Assembly (NCBI RefSeq): GCF_900168125.1
Contig: NZ_FUZF01000018.1
Coordinates: 50,361 to 114,360 of the forward strand
Reading direction: 5' to 3'
DNA length: 64,000 nt
Source: Sphingobacterium nematocida
GTDB taxonomy: Bacteria; Bacteroidota; Bacteroidia; Sphingobacteriales; Sphingobacteriaceae
In this document: positions 1-8,190 of the stretch, one piece after another
How the letters are laid out: each line of letters opens with the position of its first letter
How positions within the stretch are numbered: the first letter of the stretch is position 1
Program-made: the position numbers and the translations under genes
Notes under the pieces: model-generated
Seen by the model: the letters and a program-made list of their open reading frames with translations, nothing else
The model's database searches: none
Told to the model about the DNA's origin: nothing

Positions 1-158
1 GTTACCGAAAGTACCTTAACGTCCTTGAAGTGATCATTTAAAAATGTATTAGCTACGGCAGGAAGATTATTTACATCAATAAGTTCTTCTTTTTCACACG
101 ATACAGCAATAAAAGCAACCGCCAACAATAAACTCAGTTTTAATATTATTTTTTTCAT
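1..158 (-). CDS. PepSY-like lipoprotein, N-terminal part (runs off the window)
   Basis: This is the start of a minus-strand gene that continues past the left edge; 52 full codons are visible from the ATG at 158. The product begins with a lysine-rich, hydrophobic signal and a cysteine at residue 21 after A-V-S, so it is probably a lipoprotein. The mature part opens with acidic residues and then an LPAVANTFLNDHF-like stretch. This resembles the start of the PepSY-like family often annotated DUF2874 (PF11396), the same family as the gene 62 bp upstream. It most likely forms an operon with that gene and the two-component system behind it. The assignment rests on a short fragment. Confidence 0.6.
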   Translation of the reverse strand, partial: MKKIILKLSLLLAVAFIAVSCEKEELIDVNNLPAVANTFLNDHFKDVKVLSV

Positions 159-176
159 ATGTTTAAATTATTTTGT

Positions 177-190
177 GAGCTCGTAAGCTC
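177..190 (-). repeat. GAGCTC-centred intergenic element (short hairpin)
   Basis: On the minus strand this reads GAGCT-TACG-AGCTC, a 5-bp stem with a 4-nt loop. It lies about 18 bp upstream of the start of the lipoprotein gene. A near-identical form, GAGCT-TGCG-AGCTC, is at 10772-10785 on the plus strand, and related GAGCTC elements occur near 37.7-37.9 kb and 58.04-58.14 kb. It is probably one copy of a short interspersed family. Its function is unknown. Confidence 0.4.
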
Positions 191-220
191 CGTTTGTCTA
201 TTTTTTATTTACCTAAGACA

Positions 221-664
221 TTAGTCGTCTATACGAACAAATTGTCCTTTCTTATTAAACTCCAAATCGATTCCGTTTGTTAATTCTACGCTGTATTTCC
301 TGCTCGAGCGTGAAATTTGGACGATCTCGTTATTTGGAAAGCTCTTTTTTACGTATTCAAGAATAGAAGCAGGAACAATTTTCACAGGAACAGCTTTAAG
401 CTCTGCGTCTACCTCAGTCCACTCACCTTTGGCGTCAAACTCCAATTTCACACCATCTCTAAGCTTTACATCATAACTTTTTCCTGATAATAACTCACTC
501 TCTTCTTTTACAAGCACCACTTGGTCAGCGGCATAATAAGTAGTAACAAAGTTTTGCGCTTTTTTAGGCAACTGCACAAACGTAATTACTTTGTCTTGCG
601 CATTTGCAACAACCGCAACCACTAATAGTGCTACAGTCATTAAGGATTTAATCATTGTTGTCAT
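221..664 (-). CDS. exported PepSY-like (DUF2874-type) protein
   Basis: This 147-residue protein has a cleavable signal peptide of about 22 residues ending in ANAQ. It then carries two related halves, each with an amphipathic LP/VP-x-x-x-x-x-Y segment followed by a lysine-rich strand, a 'V-L-NG-LEF' turn and a G-W/Q-F strand. This is the pattern of the PepSY-like family PF11396, which is common in Bacteroidota periplasms. Its molecular function is not known. An ATG at 655 (codon 4) is an alternative start. The gene follows a histidine kinase gene in the same direction. A direct repeat 46-64 bp upstream of the start matches one upstream of the response regulator, so it is probably a target of that two-component system. 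Confidence 0.75.
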   Translation of the reverse strand: MTTMIKSLMTVALLVVAVVANAQDKVITFVQLPKKAQNFVTTYYAADQVVLVKEESELLSGKSYDVKLRDGVKLEFDAKGEWTEVDAELKAVPVKIVPASILEYVKKSFPNNEIVQISRSSRKYSVELTNGIDLEFNKKGQFVRIDD

Positions 665-709
665 CTTTTTAACTTATTTTGATTTAATAATTCAAAGTTC
701 GCACCCAAC

Positions 710-728
710 TTAGGAAACAATTAGGAAT
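710..728 (-). promoter_or_regulatory. putative response-regulator operator (direct repeat)
   Basis: TTAGGAA-ACAA-TTAGGAAT on the plus strand is a tandem repeat with an 11-bp period, followed closely by another GGAA. It lies 46-64 bp upstream of the PepSY-like gene. A matching repeat with the same period and orientation relative to its gene is at 2768-2786 upstream of the response regulator gene. OmpR/PhoB-type regulators bind tandem direct repeats with 10-11 bp spacing, so these are likely operators. That is inference. Confidence 0.5.
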
Positions 729-749
729 GGAAATGTTTTTTAAAAAAAA

Positions 750-2036
750 TTATAAAATCTTTTGAAGTATAAAAAGATGTCTGCCCGATTCGTAGGAATA
801 AAGAAGCTTAAGTTGATGTTGCTTTTCCAGAATAGACCTTACGATGGATAAGCCAAGCCCATTAGAATTATTATCTTGACTTCCTTTATAAAATCTTTCG
901 AAAATATAATCAGGATTGAGAGCTCCTGAATTACTATCATTAGCGATAGAAATTTTATCAGCACTAATATCAACGATCACCTCACCATCCTTAATATTGT
1001 ACTTAAGCGCATTCCTTAACAAATTAGAAAGCAAAATATGAGCGAGGTTCGTATTAAAATCTAACATGAACTCCTTTTGTTCATTTATAGAAATAAGCAC
1101 TCCTTTATGAGAGGCAATAGCACTAAGTTCCTCCACTATCGACCTTATCACTCGCCCAAAGTCTACAAGCTCTATGGAAGAATATTGATTATTATCAATA
1201 CGTGACAACATTAAAAGAGATCGATTTAAACCCACCATTCTATGCAATGCAGCTTTAGCATCAGCTATTTTAACCAGCTGTTCTTCAGCGAGGTTTGGAT
1301 CGTCCATTAAGAGCTCCAATTTATTGATCGTTACGGCCAATGGTGTCTGCAACTCGTGTGAAGCATTTTCCAAAAAGCGCTTTTGACTTTCAAATACAGC
1401 CTCATTACGATCAATCATGTGTTTGACCTCCTGATTTAATTCCTCAAACTCCTTAACATTTGTCCGAATTACATTAAAACTAGCTGTATCACCAAATCTA
1501 TACCGACTCAGATTATCCAAAGTCAACCTAAACGGCTTCCAAGCCCTACTTAATACAAAATGGTTTATAATTAATATACTGAGTATTATAACAACATATA
1601 ATACCCCTAAAGAAATTGCCAGGTTAATTAGGTAATCATCCTCTTCTACGGTAGAGGTGCGAATTTCTAAAGAGTAGGGCTTCCCTTCTTTGCTATAGAA
1701 TCCAGTTCGTAAGACACGATAAGGCTCATCTTCCTCGTCGTAAGGCATGTAGATAAACTCTTTTGAAAAATGGTTTTTATCCAGATCTTCCTCGCTTTTT
1801 TCTACAGGTAGAATACGAAACTGATTAATCCCAAATTCCTTGGTATTATCCAAAATTGCTGGGTTATCATAAGCTTCCCTTATGATCTCAATTTTCTGAT
1901 TTTTCAACCCATCATCGACATTATCATACACCTCGTCCATCAGGATAGCATAAAACAGTAATGCCCAAACCGCCATAACAATAAGTATGGTGACAATAAT
2001 AAATCGATTGGTATAATATTTTAGAGAAACAGTCAT
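750..2036 (-). CDS. sensor histidine kinase, two-component system
   Basis: The 428-residue product has a transmembrane segment at about 12-31, an extracytoplasmic sensor region at about 32-136, and a second membrane segment at about 137-160. A HisKA dimerisation domain follows with the phosphoacceptor histidine at 227 in SHELQTP, then a HATPase_c domain with the N box around N342 and a G box NGLGLSIV at 392-399. It should autophosphorylate and pass phosphate to the adjacent OmpR-type regulator. The start codon overlaps the regulator's stop codon by one base (TAATG), indicating translational coupling. The signal is unknown; the following PepSY-like genes suggest an envelope-related stimulus. 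Confidence 0.92.
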   Translation of the reverse strand: MTVSLKYYTNRFIIVTILIVMAVWALLFYAILMDEVYDNVDDGLKNQKIEIIREAYDNPAILDNTKEFGINQFRILPVEKSEEDLDKNHFSKEFIYMPYDEEDEPYRVLRTGFYSKEGKPYSLEIRTSTVEEDDYLINLAISLGVLYVVIILSILIINHFVLSRAWKPFRLTLDNLSRYRFGDTASFNVIRTNVKEFEELNQEVKHMIDRNEAVFESQKRFLENASHELQTPLAVTINKLELLMDDPNLAEEQLVKIADAKAALHRMVGLNRSLLMLSRIDNNQYSSIELVDFGRVIRSIVEELSAIASHKGVLISINEQKEFMLDFNTNLAHILLSNLLRNALKYNIKDGEVIVDISADKISIANDSNSGALNPDYIFERFYKGSQDNNSNGLGLSIVRSILEKQHQLKLLYSYESGRHLFILQKIL

Positions 2037-2707
2037 TACACTAGTTTATAACCTACTCCATATACAGCTTGAATATCTAGATTTGCACCAGCATCCTTCA
2101 GTTTTTTACGCAAGTTCTTTATTTGAGAATAAATAAAATCGAGATTATCAGCTTGATCAGCATGATCCCCCCACACAGTTTCCGCCAGTGTCGTTTTTTC
2201 TAAAAGTTTATTCGGTCTCAACAGAAAATAATACAGCACATCAAACTCTTTTCTATTCAATTGCAGCTCTTGGTCTTCAACGAAAGCGGTCCTATTATCC
2301 ACATCCAGGGATACATTATGATACCTAATCACCGAATCACCATGCTGGCTATTTCGTCTCACAATACTCTTAATTCTAGCTAAGAGCTCCGCAAAATGAA
2401 AAGGTTTTGCCAAATAATCATCTGCACCAATTTCAAGCCCCATCACTTTATCATCCACCGAATCTTTAGCCGAAAGAATGAGTACCGAATGGGGTTTATT
2501 TTCACGTTTCAATAGTTTAAGCAAATCTAATCCATTGCCCCCAGGCAGCATAATATCCAGCAATACGATATCATAGGAATGATTAAGAACCTTGTCCAAA
2601 CCTGCTTCGTAAGTGTTAGCACTCTCCACAAGAAAATGTTCCCTTTCCAAAAAATCCTGAATGCTTCGTTGCAATTCTATCTCATCTTCGATAATAAGTA
2701 CTTTCAT
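2036..2707 (-). CDS. OmpR/PhoB-family response regulator
   Basis: The product has a receiver domain with acidic pocket residues E/D near positions 7-9 of the chosen start, phosphoacceptor aspartate in VLLDIMLP (about residue 51), a conserved Ser in LILSAKD and Lys in LAKPF. A C-terminal winged helix of the OmpR type follows (FDVLYYFL..., near the end GVGYKLV). I chose the ATG at 2707 (MKVLIIEDE) because family members normally begin there; an in-frame ATG at 2713 adds two residues. It is the first gene of an operon running into the kinase and PepSY-like genes. A direct repeat at 2768-2786 suggests autoregulation. Confidence 0.93.
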   Translation of the reverse strand: MKVLIIEDEIELQRSIQDFLEREHFLVESANTYEAGLDKVLNHSYDIVLLDIMLPGGNGLDLLKLLKRENKPHSVLILSAKDSVDDKVMGLEIGADDYLAKPFHFAELLARIKSIVRRNSQHGDSVIRYHNVSLDVDNRTAFVEDQELQLNRKEFDVLYYFLLRPNKLLEKTTLAETVWGDHADQADNLDFIYSQIKNLRKKLKDAGANLDIQAVYGVGYKLV

Positions 2708-2767
2708 CGGCATGAATATTAAAATAAAAAAACTTTATAGTCCCAATAAACAATAATGAATCCATAT

Positions 2768-2786
2768 TTTGGAAACATTTGGGAAT
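2768..2786 (-). promoter_or_regulatory. putative autoregulatory operator (direct repeat)
   Basis: TTTGGAA-ACAT-TTGGGAAT on the plus strand is a tandem repeat of 11-bp period, 61-79 bp upstream of the chosen response-regulator start. It matches the repeat at 710-728 upstream of the PepSY-like gene in sequence, spacing and orientation relative to the gene. The rest of the 194-bp gap to tamB is AT-rich, and I saw no canonical TAnnTTTG element for tamB. Confidence 0.5.
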
Positions 2787-2901
2787 TAACAGTACAGGAT
2801 TACAATTTATTGACTTTCGCCCATAAAAATTACAATTTAGTAAACTTTTAGCTTATTTTTACGTTATAATAAGGCATTGAAATTAATATATAATCGTCGG
2901 T

Positions 2902-5900
2902 TTGAATAAATTCACTCGCGTTTTATTACGCACTTTTCTATGGATTTTTGGTTCAGTAATAGCTTTAGTCCTCTTACTCATCTTTCTAATTCGCCTTCCG
3001 TCAGTTCAAAACTACATAGCGGGTAAAGTGGCAAATTATCTCGAGACCAAGATCGGCACCCCGGTAAACATTGGTTATGTCAATATTACTTTCCCCAAAA
3101 AGCTAGTCTTGGAAAACATCTATTTTGAAGACCAAAGCAAAGATACTTTAATCGCTGGCGAAAAATTAATGGTGGATATCAATATGCTAAAGCTATTGAA
3201 AAACACTATTGAGATCCAAGAATTGGATCTAGAAGGTATAACTGCTAAGATAAATCGATCTGCTCCAGATGGTCAATTTAACTTTGACTATATACTAAAG
3301 GCTTTTACCTCTGAAAAAGAGAGTACGGTAACCGCTCCCGATACCTCGTCTGCCCTTATCTTCAACATTGACAAAGTCAACTTTGATCGGATCCGCTTTG
3401 CCTATGCCGACGATATGATAGGCACTTCGGCAGATATTTGGCTTAAGCATTTTGACACCCGAATCAAGACCTTTGATCTAAAGAGCAACATGACCTTCGA
3501 CATGCCAAAAATAAACATAGAAGGGCTTACAGCATATATTAAACAATGGTCACCAACAACAGAAAACACTGCTCTAAAAGCAGAAGATTTTGGAATCACA
3601 GACTCTTCCACTAATGCTACGGCATTGCTTCCAAATATTGGAACAGAATTTATCCAATTGAAAGACATCTTTGTTCGCTACCAAGACGCTTCATCAGCAA
3701 TGGATAGCAAGTTTGATATCAAAAATCTATCTGCCAATGTAGATGCCATAGACCTCAACAATGAAGTTGTGAAACTTCGTGAAGTTATTCTCAATCAATC
3801 CGATTCGTATGTCACGTTTGGAAAAACCATTAAAAAGGAAAATCCAAATTCTGACAGTAGCTCTGTCAACTGGGTAGTATCGACTGAAAAACTAGCTATA
3901 GATAAAACAAATTTTGCTTTTAGAGATGACAATCAAGCCCGAATGAAAGGCTTCGATTATTTTAACATCAAAATAACAGACCTTGCCGGTGCACTCGATC
4001 AATTGCATTATTCCGCAGATTCTATTAGCGGCTCATTACAAAACTTAACAGCCAAGGACCATTCTGGCTTCTATTTAAAACGATTAAAAGCCGATTTTGT
4101 TTACACCAATACAGGCGCCACCATACAAAATTTATTGGCAGAAACCCCTAATACCATTATCCGCGATTACTTCAAAATATCGTACCCTTCCTTAGATGCT
4201 GCTGCGAAGAACCCTGCTTTATTATCGATAGATGCCAAAGTAAAAAAGACGCAGATTGATATGTCGGACATCCGTTTCTTTGTTCCCGATCTCGAACAAA
4301 TGGATGTCATGCAACCTCTAATGACTAAAAAATTCTATCTGGAGGGTCGCATCACTGGAAAATTAAATGATCTACATATCCCCTCTTTAGACTTTCGAAC
4401 ATTAGATAACACGAACATCTCAGCCAGTGCAGATATAAAGGGGCTCCCCGATATGGACAAGTTGTTCATAAATCTTAACCTGAAAAAACTAACCACGAGC
4501 AAGAAAGATCTCGATAGACTAATTGCTAAATCTATATTGCCTAAAGACATGGCGGTTCAATTCCCAAATTCTATTTCGCTATCGGGCACCTTTAAGGGCG
4601 GCATGAGGGGATTTGATGCAAATATGAGTCTCTTGACAGAAAAGGGCAATGCGACCGTCAATGGCTATCTCAATATGGCCGGAAAAGATACAACTTACGA
4701 TGCTACACTTTCCATAGCAGACTTCAATCTAGGGCATTTGCTCAACCAAGACTCTACATTAGGAATAATATCGGTAGATGCACAGGTAAAGGGCAAAGGT
4801 TTAGATCCAAAGTCAATGAATGCAGCTATTAATGGCACCATAAATCGAGTAGATGCCCTCGGTTACCAATACCGAAATATCCGTCTCGATCTAAATGCTA
4901 AAAATGGAGACATCGCTGGAAATATAAACTCTAGCGACCCAAATATTAAATTCAATTTGGATATGGCTGCCAATATGCAAGGACAATATCCACAAGTAAA
5001 AGCCGAACTAATGATTGACTCTGTCAATCTAAAAAATCTCAAACTCATGGACGACAATTTCCGTTACCATGGAAAGGTAAATCTAGATTTAAAAACGGCC
5101 GATCTCAATCATCTCAATGGTAACCTGATTGTCTCACAATCATCAATCGCGTACAACGATGCTCGATATGCCTTAGATACCATATCCATCACAGCCGCTG
5201 CGGATACCAACCGTAACACGCTCATTCTAAAATCAGAATTTCTTCGGGCCCATTTAGTCGGAAAATACAAATTAACAGAGCTCTCATCTTCTTTACAGGA
5301 TGTTGCCCGGATTTACTATAACCCTAAAAATGAGCCTGCGCAACAATTAAAATACGAAAATCAGAACTTCGAATTTTCAGCCACATTAAACAACTCTAGA
5401 TTCCTACGAGATTTCTTCCCGGGACTTGAAAAAATGGACGATATCTCACTGGATGGGAATTTTAATAGTCAAGAGAAAAGCATAATGGCCAAACTAATCG
5501 CCCCGACATTAATATACGATGGTATTGAAGTTCGAGATGTTGGTTTAGATATTATCACCGTAGATAGTACAATGTACTACTCTACGCTTATTAATAAGAT
5601 TAAGGTCGATAACATTGAGCTGAATAACACCGTGCTCAGTGGAAAAATAATTGAAAACAATTTGGATTTTGGACTTTGGATCAAGGACAAGGCACAAAAA
5701 GACCGTTATCATTTAGGTGCAAAAATGAGTGTAGATGAGAGCAACTATATGCTCAGTCTCTTTGAAGACGGTCTCATGTTGAATTATGATAAGTGGAATA
5801 TATCTCCCGCAAATCAGATTAGTTTTGGCAAAGATGGTATTCGCGCACAAGATTTCAAATTAAGTTATAAAGGTCAAGAGTTTATGATTCAATCTCAAGA

Positions 5901-8190
5901 CAGCACTTTAAATTCACCTATCAACCTGACTTTTAACAACTTTAGAATAGAAACACTATCTAATATGCTGGAATCTGAAACGTTGAATTTCGGAGGAGGC
6001 ATAAATGGTGCGGCGACGATATCTCGTTTAGAAAGCAACCCTGTATTTGTCTCGGATTTGGAAATCCAAAAATTCTATTTTGGACAAGACACTGTTGGAA
6101 ATATTTTAGTCAAAGTGGATAACATGCGAGAAAACACCTACTCGGCAGATGTTAAAGTAACCGAAAATGGGAACAATGTACAACTGTTGGGAGAATATAT
6201 ATCTCCACCGTCAGGCGAAGCCAGTTTCAATGCTACGTTAGAGCTAAAACCACTTAAAATCAAAACCATCGAAGCCTTCAGTATGGGATACTTAAAAAAT
6301 AGCGAGGGCGATCTAAATGGTCTTTTACGTATTGGTGGAAGTTTGGACGCACCAAAGATTTTGGGTGATCTGACTTTTAATAAAGCTCGAATGAACATAT
6401 CCATGTTAAATGCCGATTTAATGATGGATAATCAAAAAATTATCTTCAATGATCAGGGAATTGCTTTCCGTCAGTTTGCACTTAATGACATGAAAGGTAA
6501 CCAGGCTAAATTAAACGGCACTATTTTAACCAAAAACTATTCAGACTTTGCTTTCAACCTCAATTTGACGACAAAGAATTTTGCAGCAGTAAATTCGACT
6601 AGAGAAGACAATGATTTGTTTTACGGAAAATTAAACATTACCTCTAATATTAGAATCACTGGAGATATAAACAAACCCGTTATTGATGGCGATGTACGGG
6701 CGAATGAAAACACCGACTTTGTCTTTATTGTCCCAAATGAAAATCCAGGGATTGCAGACCGTGAAGGGGTTGTCAAGTTTGTTGATAAAAGTGATACTAC
6801 ACGAGCAAATATTTTTGCCAAACTCGATTCCATGACTACTGCTACCAAGTTTTCAGGAATGGATCTTGCACTAAATCTAAGTACAGATCGCGAAGCAAAA
6901 TTTAAAATAATCATTGACGAGGGTTCACAAGATGCATTGAATATCCAAGGTATCGCAGAACTCAATACAGCGATTGATGCCAGTGAAAAAATAACAATGT
7001 CCGGAACATTTACCGTTGAAAAAGGGAATTACTCGTTCAACTTTGGTCCAATCAAAAAAGAATTCGACTTTGAGAAAGGGAGCACGATCACTTGGAATGG
7101 AGATCCATTAGATGCCCGCATGGATATCACCGCCATTTATAAAGGTCGATTCCCGACCCTAGAATTAGTCAGCAATCAAATTGGTACTGAAAGCCAGAAT
7201 TTATATAAACAACGAGTACCTTTCAATGTGAAATTAATTCTTTCAGGTGAACTCTTCAAACCGGATATCCGATTTGACATCGACTTAGACGAAAACAATG
7301 CTATTGTATCACAGGATGTGGTTTCTAAAGTTAATATTGGTCTTGCTGCTCTTCGTGATGACCCAGCCGAACTGAACAAGCAGGTTTTCTCACTGATTAT
7401 CATGGGCCGTTTTATGTCGTCCAATCCTTTTGAAAGTCTTTCAGGTGGCGGAGGTGTCGAAGGTATGGCTCGTAGCTCTGTAAGTTCCTTTCTTTCCGGC
7501 CAGTTAAACAGCCTAGCATCAGACTTAATCAAGGGCGTCGAACTAGATTTCAATCTACAATCTGAGCAAGATTATCTAACAGGTTCGGGGCAAAACCGTA
7601 CAGATCTGAACGTGGGTATTTCCAAAATGCTATTTGATGATCGGTTAAAGATCACGGTAGGTTCTAACTTTGAGGTAGAAGGCAATACCCGTCCAGGTGA
7701 AAAACCTAACAATATCGCTGGAGATATCTCAATTGATTACCAATTATCAAAAGATGGGCGCTATTTTGCACGGGTATACCGTAAAAATCAATATCAAGCG
7801 ACTCTTCAAGGCCAATTTGTAGAGACCGGTATAGGTTTTATCATCAATATGAGCTACAACAGATTTAAAGAACTGTTCATGAGTTCAAAAGCACTCGAAC
7901 AATACTATAATAGTGATAATAGTAACTTTAGAAAGAGATTCAATGTCGAACGCATGGAGACCGATTCTGTATATCGCGATAGTGTACGGACCGTTGTAAG
8001 GGACAGTCTAATGATACACAGCCCTGAGTTTCGTAAACGAATGCAAGAACGAGAAAAAGAAGAACGCCTACAAAAAGGTCAAGATTCAACTCAAAATAAA
8101 AAAGACAGTACCAATAAGGGAGTAAAAACTGAAAAAGCAATTTCAGCTATCCGAAATGAGGAAGAAGAAAGGAAACAAGATGAACAATAG
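2902..8190 (+). CDS. tamB: TamB-like translocation and assembly / lipid-transfer protein
   Basis: This very long protein (1762 residues) has one N-terminal membrane anchor at about residues 8-28. A long beta-rich body with AsmA/DUF490 character follows, repeatedly showing 'G-x-x-x-x-P-x-I/L-x-G' strands such as INKPVIDGDVRANENTDF. The TamB domain (PF04357) lies in roughly the last 450 residues, followed by a charged tail rich in Lys, Glu and Gln. TamB proteins span the periplasm and work with a TamA-type barrel in outer-membrane homeostasis. The start is TTG at 2902: an in-frame stop lies at 2884-2886 with no ATG between, so no ATG fits the membrane segment. Its 3' end overlaps the next gene by 11 bp. 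Confidence 0.88.
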   Translation: MNKFTRVLLRTFLWIFGSVIALVLLLIFLIRLPSVQNYIAGKVANYLETKIGTPVNIGYVNITFPKKLVLENIYFEDQSKDTLIAGEKLMVDINMLKLLKNTIEIQELDLEGITAKINRSAPDGQFNFDYILKAFTSEKESTVTAPDTSSALIFNIDKVNFDRIRFAYADDMIGTSADIWLKHFDTRIKTFDLKSNMTFDMPKINIEGLTAYIKQWSPTTENTALKAEDFGITDSSTNATALLPNIGTEFIQLKDIFVRYQDASSAMDSKFDIKNLSANVDAIDLNNEVVKLREVILNQSDSYVTFGKTIKKENPNSDSSSVNWVVSTEKLAIDKTNFAFRDDNQARMKGFDYFNIKITDLAGALDQLHYSADSISGSLQNLTAKDHSGFYLKRLKADFVYTNTGATIQNLLAETPNTIIRDYFKISYPSLDAAAKNPALLSIDAKVKKTQIDMSDIRFFVPDLEQMDVMQPLMTKKFYLEGRITGKLNDLHIPSLDFRTLDNTNISASADIKGLPDMDKLFINLNLKKLTTSKKDLDRLIAKSILPKDMAVQFPNSISLSGTFKGGMRGFDANMSLLTEKGNATVNGYLNMAGKDTTYDATLSIADFNLGHLLNQDSTLGIISVDAQVKGKGLDPKSMNAAINGTINRVDALGYQYRNIRLDLNAKNGDIAGNINSSDPNIKFNLDMAANMQGQYPQVKAELMIDSVNLKNLKLMDDNFRYHGKVNLDLKTADLNHLNGNLIVSQSSIAYNDARYALDTISITAAADTNRNTLILKSEFLRAHLVGKYKLTELSSSLQDVARIYYNPKNEPAQQLKYENQNFEFSATLNNSRFLRDFFPGLEKMDDISLDGNFNSQEKSIMAKLIAPTLIYDGIEVRDVGLDIITVDSTMYYSTLINKIKVDNIELNNTVLSGKIIENNLDFGLWIKDKAQKDRYHLGAKMSVDESNYMLSLFEDGLMLNYDKWNISPANQISFGKDGIRAQDFKLSYKGQEFMIQSQDSTLNSPINLTFNNFRIETLSNMLESETLNFGGGINGAATISRLESNPVFVSDLEIQKFYFGQDTVGNILVKVDNMRENTYSADVKVTENGNNVQLLGEYISPPSGEASFNATLELKPLKIKTIEAFSMGYLKNSEGDLNGLLRIGGSLDAPKILGDLTFNKARMNISMLNADLMMDNQKIIFNDQGIAFRQFALNDMKGNQAKLNGTILTKNYSDFAFNLNLTTKNFAAVNSTREDNDLFYGKLNITSNIRITGDINKPVIDGDVRANENTDFVFIVPNENPGIADREGVVKFVDKSDTTRANIFAKLDSMTTATKFSGMDLALNLSTDREAKFKIIIDEGSQDALNIQGIAELNTAIDASEKITMSGTFTVEKGNYSFNFGPIKKEFDFEKGSTITWNGDPLDARMDITAIYKGRFPTLELVSNQIGTESQNLYKQRVPFNVKLILSGELFKPDIRFDIDLDENNAIVSQDVVSKVNIGLAALRDDPAELNKQVFSLIIMGRFMSSNPFESLSGGGGVEGMARSSVSSFLSGQLNSLASDLIKGVELDFNLQSEQDYLTGSGQNRTDLNVGISKMLFDDRLKITVGSNFEVEGNTRPGEKPNNIAGDISIDYQLSKDGRYFARVYRKNQYQATLQGQFVETGIGFIINMSYNRFKELFMSSKALEQYYNSDNSNFRKRFNVERMETDSVYRDSVRTVVRDSLMIHSPEFRKRMQEREKEERLQKGQDSTQNKKDSTNKGVKTEKAISAIRNEEEERKQDEQ

